The notes under the pieces are model-generated. The model worked only from the letters and a program-made list of their open reading frames with translations, had not been told where the DNA came from and ran no database searches. A program made the position numbers and the translations under genes. A stretch of DNA of 5,910 bases. Origin: an uncultured Clostridia bacterium. Its GTDB lineage: Bacteria > Bacillota > Clostridia > Oscillospirales > Ruminococcaceae. This document shows positions 1 to 5,454 of the stretch, in pieces (position 1 is the first letter of the stretch; every line of letters begins with the position of its first letter). The stretch is from the NCBI GenBank assembly GCA_945867255.1, contig CAMBHV010000100.1, positions 1-5,910 on the forward strand. The letters run 5' to 3'.

Positions 1-1
1 G

Positions 2-595
2 CATTGCGAAGCCACCAAACCCCAAAGAGAGGCGAACACAAAAACAAAAACAAACACACTTCGCCTTGCCACCATGGGCATGCTGGCCGCACTGGCTGTA
101 TTGCTGGTTGCGCTCATCCACTTTCCGCTGCTGCCCGCCGCTGCATTTCTGGAATATGACCCTGCGGATATCCCTGTGCTGATCGGTACATTCCTGTATG
201 GGCCGTGGGCAGGCCTTGCACTGACGGCTGTGGTAAGTATCGTGCAGGCCTGCACGGTGTCTGCGGCCAGCGGATGGATCGGTTGCGTGATGCACCTTGC
301 GGCCACGGGCGTATTCAGTGTGGTAGCCGGATTGATCTACCGCAAACACTGCACACGCAAAGGTGCGGTTGTGGCGCTGTGTGCAGGTTCGGTATGCATG
401 GCCATTGTAATGGCGGGATGCAATCTGGTGCTTACTCCGTTGTTTATGGGGCAGGGAATCAAAACGGTGATTGACATGCTGGTGCCGGTGATCATTCCGT
501 TCAATCTGTTGAAAAGCGGCATCAACAGCGTAGTTACCTTCCTTTTGTACAAACCGCTCAGCAGCTTTTTGCATGGAATTGGTGCAAAGGCTTGA
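2..595 (+). CDS. ribU: RibU-like riboflavin ECF transporter S component (5' end outside window)
   Basis: This is the substrate-binding membrane subunit of an energy-coupling factor transporter, probably for riboflavin; it would work with EcfT and the EcfA ATPases, which are not in this window. Counting from the ATG at 74 as residue 1, an Ala/Leu-rich first helix (about 3-20) leads into the RibU-type signature FLEYDPADIP (25-34), then a GxxxGPxxG-like helix (38-55), SGWIG (66-70), an N-x-x-x-TPLFMG segment (117-126) and IIPFNLLKSGIN (140-151). Hydrophobic segments fit about six helices. The frame is open to the left edge with no start codon between 2 and 73, there is no ribosome binding site before 74, and the polar segment KTKTNTLRLATMG resembles the usual S-component N-terminus, so I treat the gene as starting upstream of the window rather than at 74. 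The family assignment is from remembered motifs; another flavin or vitamin S component is possible. No terminator follows it. Confidence 0.8.
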   Translation, partial: HCEATKPQREANTKTKTNTLRLATMGMLAALAVLLVALIHFPLLPAAAFLEYDPADIPVLIGTFLYGPWAGLALTAVVSIVQACTVSAASGWIGCVMHLAATGVFSVVAGLIYRKHCTRKGAVVALCAGSVCMAIVMAGCNLVLTPLFMGQGIKTVIDMLVPVIIPFNLLKSGINSVVTFLLYKPLSSFLHGIGAKA

Positions 596-620
596 CAAAC
601 AGAAAAAAAGTGCGTAAAAT
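592..620 (+). promoter_or_regulatory. metK promoter, sigma-A type
   Basis: A perfect -35 TTGACA (592-597) and a -10 TAAAAT (615-620, one mismatch to TATAAT) are separated by exactly 17 nt. The -35 overlaps the TGA stop of the upstream ribU-like gene (593-595). Transcription would begin near 627, about 33 nt before the SAM aptamer. The spacer contains a run of seven A residues. Confidence 0.85.
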
Positions 621-659
621 AACATTTCGCACCGAAAATGTGCAAAAATAGAATATCGT

Positions 660-754
660 CTTATCAAGAGCGACGGAGGGAACAGGCCCTGTGAAGTCCG
701 ACAACCTGCCGAAAGGCAAGGTGCCAAATCCTGCGGTGTACACCGAAAGATAAG
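660..754 (+). promoter_or_regulatory. SAM-I (S-box) riboswitch aptamer controlling metK
   Basis: This RNA leader senses S-adenosylmethionine and switches metK transcription off when SAM is plentiful. P1 is CTTATC (660-665) paired with GATAAG (749-754). The conserved S-box core is present: AAGAG then CGGAGGGA (674-681), the GGCCCTGTGAAGTCCG kink-turn segment (685-700), ACAACCT (701-707), a P3 hairpin CCTGCC-gaaa-GGCAAGG (705-721), and GTGCCAAATCC (721-731). P4 contains the 12-nt palindrome CGGTGTACACCG (734-745). The layout from promoter to aptamer to terminator to metK is the standard genetic-OFF arrangement in Firmicutes. The identification rests on the consensus and a complete set of helices and is firm. 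Confidence 0.96.
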
Positions 755-760
755 CTTTTT

Positions 761-788
761 AAAGCCCGGTGTTCGCGCCGGGCTTTTT
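761..788 (+). terminator. Riboswitch-controlled intrinsic terminator upstream of metK
   Basis: AAAGCCCGG (761-769) pairs with CCGGGCTTT (778-786), extended by a T-G wobble (770/777) and a G-C pair (771/776) closing a TTCG tetraloop (772-775), and followed by T784-788. It sits 6 nt after the P1 helix of the SAM aptamer, as expected for the expression platform. A competing antiterminator can be drawn between 740-745 and 767-772. Confidence 0.93.
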
Positions 789-872
789 GCTTTGTATGTA
801 CCGTATGCCGGGTTTCCCACTGTATGGTGGCATACACAGCACCGTGCTGTTTGAAAAGACGAACTGATGCGA

Positions 873-878
873 AAGGAG
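873..878 (+). promoter_or_regulatory. Ribosome binding site that fixes the metK start
   Basis: AAGGAG lies 9 nt before the ATG at 888. An in-frame ATG at 867 lies upstream of this site, has no ribosome binding site of its own, and would add seven residues not expected ahead of the MetK N-terminus, so 888 is chosen. Confidence 0.85.
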
Positions 879-887
879 CATATTATC

Positions 888-2027
888 ATGGCAACAAAAT
901 TTTTTACTTCTGAATCTGTTACAGAGGGGCATCCGGATAAAATCTGCGACCAGATTTCCGATGCGGTGCTGGACGAACTGTTGCGTCAGGACGAGAACAG
1001 CCGGGTGGCTTGTGAAGTGACAGCGTCTACCGGGCTTGTACATATCATGGGAGAGATCACCACAAAAGGTTATGTGGATCTGCAGAAGATCGTGCGCGAT
1101 GTTGTGCGCGATATCGGTTATACCCGTGCAAAATATGGCTTTGATGCGGATACCTGCGCGGTGATCTCCAATATCGATGAACAAAGCCCGGATATTGCTA
1201 TGGGCGTAAACCCAGGTGGTGCAGGCGACCAGGGCATGATGTTTGGCTATGCGTGTACGGAAACACCGGAGCTGATGCCGTTGCCCATTTCACTGGCGCA
1301 CAGACTGGCAAAGCGCCTTACGGCTGTGCGTAAAGATGGCACGCTTTCCTATCTGCGGCCGGATGGCAAAAGCCAGGTGACGGTAGAGTACGACGGGGAT
1401 ACGCCGGTTCGCATCGAAGCAGTGGTGATCTCCACGCAGCATTCAGCGGATGTCACGCTGGAACAACTGCGAGAGGATGTGCGCAGCAAAGTGATAGACC
1501 CTGTGCTGCCTGCAGGCCTTGCAGACGAGAACACCAAGTATTATATCAACCCCACGGGGCGCTTTGTAGTAGGCGGCCCGCAGGGAGATTCCGGCCTCAC
1601 TGGCCGAAAGATCATTGTGGATACCTATGGCGGTATGGGCCGTCACGGTGGCGGCGCGTTCTCCGGCAAGGACCCCACAAAGGTAGACCGTTCGGCCGCA
1701 TATGCCGCGCGCTGGGTCGCCAAAAATGTGGTGGCGGCAGGCCTTGCCCGCCGCTGCGAGGTGCAACTGGCGTATGCCATTGGCGTGGCACAGCCCGTCA
1801 GCATTCGGGTGGATACCTTCGGTACTGCTTCGCTGCCGGAAAGCGCCATTGAAGCTGCGGTAGAACAGGTGTTCGATCTTCGCCCGGTGGCTATCATTGA
1901 GGCGTTGGGCCTGAAAAAACCTATCTACCGGGCCCTGGCAGCCTATGGCCATATGGGCCGTGAAGACCTGGGTGTGGCATGGGAAAAAACAGATAAGGCA
2001 GATGCACTGAAAGCTGCACTGCAGTGA
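888..2027 (+). CDS. metK: S-adenosylmethionine synthetase (methionine adenosyltransferase)
   Basis: This cytosolic enzyme makes S-adenosylmethionine from ATP and methionine, releasing phosphate and diphosphate; family members are tetramers that need Mg2+ and K+. The product is 379 aa, close to the usual 380-400. Visible hallmarks in order are FTSESVTEGHPDK (6-18; the ATP/Mg site with His15, Asp17 and Lys18), the first family signature GAGDQGMMFGYA (111-122), NPTGRFVVGGPQGDSGLTGRK in the central domain, and the glycine-rich signature GGGAFSGKD (254-262) with Lys261, followed by KVDRSAAYAARW. All expected core residues are present and there is no frameshift. The gene is a single-gene transcription unit with its own promoter, SAM riboswitch and downstream terminator, so end-product feedback by SAM is directly readable. 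Sampled lines of this gene are about 60-65% GC, higher than in the glycosyltransferase genes that follow. Confidence 0.98.
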   Translation: MATKFFTSESVTEGHPDKICDQISDAVLDELLRQDENSRVACEVTASTGLVHIMGEITTKGYVDLQKIVRDVVRDIGYTRAKYGFDADTCAVISNIDEQSPDIAMGVNPGGAGDQGMMFGYACTETPELMPLPISLAHRLAKRLTAVRKDGTLSYLRPDGKSQVTVEYDGDTPVRIEAVVISTQHSADVTLEQLREDVRSKVIDPVLPAGLADENTKYYINPTGRFVVGGPQGDSGLTGRKIIVDTYGGMGRHGGGAFSGKDPTKVDRSAAYAARWVAKNVVAAGLARRCEVQLAYAIGVAQPVSIRVDTFGTASLPESAIEAAVEQVFDLRPVAIIEALGLKKPIYRALAAYGHMGREDLGVAWEKTDKADALKAALQ

Positions 2028-2032
2028 AAAAG

Positions 2033-2059
2033 AAAAGCCCCGGCCAGCCGGGGCTTTTT
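2033..2059 (+). terminator. Intrinsic terminator after metK
   Basis: GCCCCGG (2037-2043) pairs with CCGGGGC (2048-2054) around a four-base loop, the stem is extended by A2033-2036 with T2055-2058, and a five-T run (2055-2059) follows. It starts 5 nt after the metK stop and separates metK from the glycosyltransferase cluster. Confidence 0.93.
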
Positions 2060-2084
2060 GCATGGGGAGATGCTTTCCCGTGCA
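2059..2084 (+). repeat. Imperfect inverted repeat over the -35 region of the glycosyltransferase promoter
   Basis: TGCATGGGGA (2059-2068) can pair with TTCCCGTGCA (2075-2084) with two G-T wobbles and a six-base loop. Its right arm covers the predicted -35 position and ends 12 nt before the -10 box. It could be an operator or part of the end structure of the metK transcript; the sequence alone does not decide. Confidence 0.4.
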
Positions 2085-2102
2085 TGGCGTTTGTGATATA
2101 AT
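2074..2102 (+). promoter_or_regulatory. Extended -10 promoter for the glycosyltransferase cluster
   Basis: A perfect TATAAT (2097-2102) is preceded by TGA (2094-2096), giving the TGn extended -10 motif. The -35 at 17-nt spacing is only TTTCCC (2074-2079, three of six matches), a weakness that extended -10 promoters tolerate. Transcription would start near 2109, giving a leader of about 80 nt before the ATG at 2190. Confidence 0.65.
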
Positions 2103-2174
2103 ATTTCAAATAAGTGTAGATAACGGCAGGCGGTGTTGCATGCAGATAATTGTGGCAACCGTGTGCCGTACGCC

Positions 2175-2180
2175 GGGAGG
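2175..2180 (+). promoter_or_regulatory. Ribosome binding site that fixes the first glycosyltransferase start
   Basis: GGGAGG lies 9 nt before the ATG at 2190. A GTG in the same frame at 2133 would give 19 extra residues (Cys, Asn, Arg, Tyr, Pro and so on) unlike the N-terminus of a GT-A enzyme, so 2190 is preferred. Confidence 0.7.
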
Positions 2181-2189
2181 TATGTCCCC

Positions 2190-3248
2190 ATGGGTGAAAA
2201 AAATGCAGTATTGCCAATGATCTCTATTTTGATACGCACTCATGCGCGTGGCCATCTGCTGCGCTGTGCTTTGGAGACGGTACGTGCGCAAACAGCCAGG
2301 GATGGTTATGAAGTGATTATAGTGGAAGATGGAGAGGCTACCGCACAAAATATCGTGGAGGAGTTCATCCCGTATTTCCCAGTGCATTATGAGGCTACGA
2401 ACAGTCATGTAGGGCGCAGCGCGGCGGGCAATCGGGCTGCATGCCTGGCCAAGGGGGAATTTTTGTGCTTTTTTGATGATGATGATGCACTGTTGCCCAA
2501 TTATATTGAAACCTGGCAGGACCTGTTGCGTAAATACCCACAGGAAAAGCTATTCTTTGCCTCCAGCACGGAACTTTGCGGCCACTATGAGGCAGATGGC
2601 GTCACATGGATCACACAGCAGGAAAAAGTATACTCTGTACGGGGTGCCACACGTGTGGATGTGGCATGCAATAATATTGTTCCCATTCAAGCTGTGCTGT
2701 TTTCTCGAAGTCTGTTTGACAAGCATGGCGGCCTGGATGAGCAGATGGATGCATTTGAAGATTGGGATCTTTGGATGCGTTACGCCAGTGCACAACAGCC
2801 GGTGGTTTGCGATAAGGTGACAAGTGAATTTAAAACACCGGACGATCCTGTGTTGCGCGCACAGCGCAGGCAGGCTTTTGAAGTCAGTAGAACATCCTTT
2901 TTTAAGAAAGCAGAAGATTATCCCTTGCATACTTCTATGGGAGAAATTGCCGATCATGTGTGGTATGTGGACGAAAGACAAAATCATCTGCGAGAGCATG
3001 CTCAAGAATTTCGTGATGCTGCATACGCAGTTGCAGGCTCCGCTTGTTGGAGATATACTGGCCCGTTAAGGGCATTTGGCCGCTGGATGGTGCGCGCAGG
3101 GAGTTTCCTTTCCGGTGCACGGGTGGAAATGCTGGAGCAAGATCCCGCACGTATGCGCACGGTGGATGAATATGCCGCTTTTGCGCAGACAGCCAGGGAA
3201 TCATTTCCCTGGCGCATCACAGCGTTTATGCGCAGGAAAAGAAGATAA
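2190..3248 (+). CDS. GT2-family glycosyltransferase, single GT-A domain
   Basis: This 352-aa protein should transfer a sugar from a nucleotide-sugar donor onto a surface-glycan precursor, acting in the cytosol or at the inner membrane face; it has no signal peptide or clear membrane helix. The GT-A domain opens with PMISILIRTHARGHLL, then EVIIVEDG, a four-Asp run DDDD (96-99) that supplies the metal/nucleotide-binding DXD motif, PIQ and SLFDKHGGLDEQMD, and EDWD (190-193), the likely catalytic-base region. A C-terminal helical tail carries SACWRYTGPLR (284-294), a W-x-x-T-x-P-x-R motif I associate with surface-glycan glycosyltransferases; a version of it recurs near the N-terminus of the third enzyme. 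The domain is closely similar to the C-terminal half of the next gene, 13 nt downstream, so the two are probably co-transcribed paralogues. Donor and acceptor cannot be assigned. Confidence 0.88.
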   Translation: MGEKNAVLPMISILIRTHARGHLLRCALETVRAQTARDGYEVIIVEDGEATAQNIVEEFIPYFPVHYEATNSHVGRSAAGNRAACLAKGEFLCFFDDDDALLPNYIETWQDLLRKYPQEKLFFASSTELCGHYEADGVTWITQQEKVYSVRGATRVDVACNNIVPIQAVLFSRSLFDKHGGLDEQMDAFEDWDLWMRYASAQQPVVCDKVTSEFKTPDDPVLRAQRRQAFEVSRTSFFKKAEDYPLHTSMGEIADHVWYVDERQNHLREHAQEFRDAAYAVAGSACWRYTGPLRAFGRWMVRAGSFLSGARVEMLEQDPARMRTVDEYAAFAQTARESFPWRITAFMRRKRR

Positions 3249-3254
3249 AGGAGG
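3247..3254 (+). promoter_or_regulatory. Strong ribosome binding site of the two-domain glycosyltransferase
   Basis: AAAGGAGG overlaps the TAA stop of the previous gene (3246-3248) and lies 7 nt before the ATG at 3262. This placement argues for start at 3262 and for co-transcription, and against the same frame starting earlier inside the upstream gene. Confidence 0.88.
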
Positions 3255-3261
3255 CACAGCC

Positions 3262-5052
3262 ATGCGATATGACATTGTCATGGTGACCTTTAACAGCGAG
3301 AAATGGTTGCGAGGATGTGTACAAGCACTTGCTTCGGTGAATTATCCGAAGCATGAATTGCACCTTATATTTGCGGATAACGCTTCACAGGATGGTACAT
3401 TGTTGCTTTTGGAACAGCTGCGCGCCGAGCATCCGGAGTTCGGTGGCTTTACCATTGTACGAGGTGCTAAAAACGCAGGGTTTGGTGCAGCGTGTAATGC
3501 CGGTGCAAGAGCTGGTAGCGCAGACATGCTATTCTTTTTGAATGTAGACACTGCGGTGGACGAAAATTTATTTTGCGCTTTGGATGAGGCAGCATCTGCC
3601 TGGCCGCAGGCAGGTGGTTTTGAGTGTCGCCAGTTGCCCTATGAGATGGGCCATCATTTTGATCCTGTCACGCTCGAAACACCCTGGGCCAGCGGTGCGG
3701 CTTTCTGTGTGCGACGCGCAGTATTCATGGCGGCAGGCGGATTTGATGAACACATTTTCATGTACTGTGAGGATGTCGATCTTTCTTGGCGCATCCGTGC
3801 GTGTGGCGCGCCATTGTACTATGTACCCAAAGCACTGGTATATCATTATGTTTTAAATCGGGAGAATGCGCAGACAAGCGGTTTGCGAGAATATGCGGGT
3901 ACGCAGCTCGGTAACATGCTTTTGACTTATAAATATGGAACCTTTCCCCAAATCGTTCAGGCTAATGCCAGGTATTTGCGTGTGCTTCGTCATCCGCAGC
4001 ATTTCCCCAACGTGAGAAAAGTGCTGGTGAAACAGTATCTTACGCATTTCCTTAAAATTTTCGGCTTTTTATGCTGGAGGAATCATTATAAGGAGTTGTT
4101 TCGCGCGGCAAGTTTGCCATCGATTGATGCAGCACAGCACCTGTTGGCTCAAACTCATGCGCCAGAGCGCGGCCGTTTTGTGTTGGAAAAACCAGTGCGG
4201 CAGGGGCCAAAATTTAGTGTAGTGGTGCGTACCTGTGCACGCCCGCAAAGCCTGAGAAAAACGCTTCAGTCACTCCGCTGGCAGACATATCGTAACTTTG
4301 AAGTAATCGTGGCGGAAGATGGCAACCCTGTCAGCCAGGATATGGTGGAGAAGGAGTTTTCTGATCTTTCCATTCGATATTTATGTACGGGTGTTCGGCA
4401 GGGACGTGGAAAAAACGGAAATATGGGGCTGCGTGCGGCCACAGGGGAGTATCTTAATTTCCTGGATGACGATGATTATTTTTATCCGGATCATCTGGAA
4501 TTGATGGCGGCCAAGGCAAACAATCATCCGCAGGCAGACCTGATCCTCGGCTGCGCCATGGTAATGAAAGTAAATCTCACAGATGAAGCAACCTGGCAAT
4601 ACGAAGTAAAGGACATTCACCCTATGCATTTTGACAGGGTTGATCTATTCACTATGTGCCAGACATGTCAGATCCCTATTCAAAGCGCAGTGTTCAAAAA
4701 AAGCCTGTTTGAGGTATGCGGCGGTTTACATGAAGAAATGGAAGGAAATGAAGACTGGTTTATGTGGATGCGCTTTTTGGCCAATGGCCAGCGTATCGAC
4801 CCTGCCCATGTAGATATCGACCGGGCTACTTCTGTATTTGTATTACCGGCAGGCAAACAGCAGGCCGCAGAGCGTATTGAAAAATATCGTGGCTATAACC
4901 AGATGTTTTACGAAAGTTCGGAATTGCAGTTTCAAGTAAGTCTGGCCGATATGCGCCGTTTCTATGACGGGATGATCGCCGATATGCGCTGCCTGGAAGC
5001 GCGTGGTGAACTTTCGGACTATCTGAAAAAAATGTCCACAAGAGATCAGTGA
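3262..5052 (+). CDS. Bifunctional-looking tandem GT2 glycosyltransferase (two GT-A domains)
   Basis: This 596-aa protein contains two glycosyltransferase domains in one chain. Domain 1 (about 1-195) is of the rhamnosyltransferase/WbbL-like type: YDIVMVTFNSEKWL, FADNASQDGT, NAGFGAACNAG, NVDT (94-97; DXD equivalent), GAAFCVRRAVF, GGFDEHIFMYCEDVDLSWR with the acidic cluster at 170-173. A helical linker (about 196-315) rich in aromatic and basic residues follows. Domain 2 (from about 318) has FSVVVRTCARPQSL, EVIVAEDG, DDDD (402-405), PIQSAVFKKSLF, CGGLHEEMEG and NEDW (496-499), then a helical tail. Domain 2 aligns well with the preceding gene product, domain 1 much less. Both domains keep their acidic motifs, so both may be active, adding two successive sugars; one could instead serve only for binding. 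The enzyme should be cytosolic or peripheral to the membrane. It follows the upstream gene after 13 nt with a strong ribosome binding site. Confidence 0.88.
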   Translation: MRYDIVMVTFNSEKWLRGCVQALASVNYPKHELHLIFADNASQDGTLLLLEQLRAEHPEFGGFTIVRGAKNAGFGAACNAGARAGSADMLFFLNVDTAVDENLFCALDEAASAWPQAGGFECRQLPYEMGHHFDPVTLETPWASGAAFCVRRAVFMAAGGFDEHIFMYCEDVDLSWRIRACGAPLYYVPKALVYHYVLNRENAQTSGLREYAGTQLGNMLLTYKYGTFPQIVQANARYLRVLRHPQHFPNVRKVLVKQYLTHFLKIFGFLCWRNHYKELFRAASLPSIDAAQHLLAQTHAPERGRFVLEKPVRQGPKFSVVVRTCARPQSLRKTLQSLRWQTYRNFEVIVAEDGNPVSQDMVEKEFSDLSIRYLCTGVRQGRGKNGNMGLRAATGEYLNFLDDDDYFYPDHLELMAAKANNHPQADLILGCAMVMKVNLTDEATWQYEVKDIHPMHFDRVDLFTMCQTCQIPIQSAVFKKSLFEVCGGLHEEMEGNEDWFMWMRFLANGQRIDPAHVDIDRATSVFVLPAGKQQAAERIEKYRGYNQMFYESSELQFQVSLADMRRFYDGMIADMRCLEARGELSDYLKKMSTRDQ

Positions 5053-5107
5053 TGCATCCCCCTTTGCCCAATTTCCACATAGGATAGCGAGAAAAGGGGG
5101 GGATGCA
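5053..5107 (+). repeat. Long hairpin-forming inverted repeat directly after the glycosyltransferase stop
   Basis: TGCATCCCCC (5053-5062) is a perfect 10-base complement of GGGGGATGCA (5098-5107); TTT (5063-5065) can extend the stem to AAA (5093-5095) if two extra G residues (5096-5097) bulge. The loop is about 30 nt. The stem begins at the base right after the TGA stop. No T-run follows, so it is not a standard intrinsic terminator. The G-run of the 3' arm (5096-5102) is also the only ribosome-binding-site candidate for the ATG at 5110. Confidence 0.7.
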
Positions 5108-5109
5108 GG

Positions 5110-5441
5110 ATGCTTAGCTGTGTGTTACTGACTTTGGTAACGATGCTAGCGGTATGGGGGCTTATTATCTTACGGAATTTGCCACGCAGGTTGGCGCAAA
5201 ACACAGGGCTTTGAAGAACGCTGTGGTTTTCTGGGCGTACAGGATGCGGAACAAATGCGGAGCGCAGTGCGTGTAAAGCTTCCAGATGCCGCTCTAGTGG
5301 TGCTGTCGCCCAAATCCTCTGAATACCAAAAACCGGAGCCTAGCATGCGTGGTGTTACCTTTGCTTTGCTCGTAACTGTGGCGGAAGAAGTTTGCGCCTT
5401 TTGGCGGTGCCACGACGACAGGGATAAATGTTTTAGGCTGA
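5110..5441 (+). pseudogene. Probable frameshifted gene for a small N-terminally membrane-anchored protein
   Basis: No intact gene fills 5053-5454. From ATG 5110 a 34-codon frame reads MLSCVLLTLVTMLAVWG and so on: one membrane helix followed by positive residues (NLPRRLAQ), ending at a TGA at 5212-5214. If one A of the AAAA run at 5198-5201 is ignored, reading continues in a frame open for about 67 codons (GFEERCGFLGVQDAEQM, then VKLPDAALVVLSPKSSEY and RGVTFALLVTVAEEV). If one T of the TTTT run at 5399-5402 is also ignored, it ends with FGGATTTGINVLG and a TGA at 5439-5441, just 13 nt before the next gene. The reconstructed product is about 109 aa. I do not recognise its family. Alternatives are sequencing error at both homopolymers, an unframeshifted ORF from ATG 5255 to 5497 (which would overlap the next gene by 43 nt), or non-coding remnant sequence. 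The reconstruction is inference; only the open frames and homopolymers are seen. Confidence 0.35.
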
Positions 5442-5454
5442 AAGGAATGTCAAA

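Noticed and set aside
68..77. GCCACCATGG, a perfect eukaryotic Kozak context around the ATG at 74
   Set aside because: Everything else is bacterial (SAM-I riboswitch, Shine-Dalgarno sites, intrinsic terminators), and the reading frame is open upstream of this ATG, so the match is a coincidence.
867..887. Upstream in-frame ATG giving metK seven extra residues
   Set aside because: The ribosome binding site AAGGAG (873-878) lies downstream of that ATG and is correctly spaced for 888, and the shorter product matches the normal MetK N-terminus.
1443..2063. Long open frame on the - strand over the 3' half of metK
   Set aside because: It is fully antisense to a confident MetK coding sequence, its product shows no recognisable domain, and GC-rich coding DNA often leaves such open antisense frames.
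2469..2486. T6 followed by four GAT repeats as a phase-variation tract
   Set aside because: The GAT repeats encode the DDDD metal-binding motif, which is required in this enzyme family and also occurs in the paralogue; a three-base unit would not cause frameshifting and the T-run is short.
3076..3261. N-terminal extension of the two-domain glycosyltransferase into the preceding gene
   Set aside because: It would overlap the preceding gene out of frame for over 170 nt, while AAAGGAGG at 3247-3254 gives a well-placed start at 3262 directly before a typical GT-A first strand.
5053..5107. Intrinsic terminator ending the first two glycosyltransferase genes
   Set aside because: The stem is strong, but the loop is about 30 nt and no T-run follows the 3' arm, so it does not meet the usual criteria; it is listed as an inverted repeat instead.
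5053..5454. Insertion sequence or small non-autonomous transposable element
   Set aside because: The inverted repeat is confined to 5053-5107, I found no matching copy near the other end of the interval, no clear target-site duplication, and no transposase-like frame.
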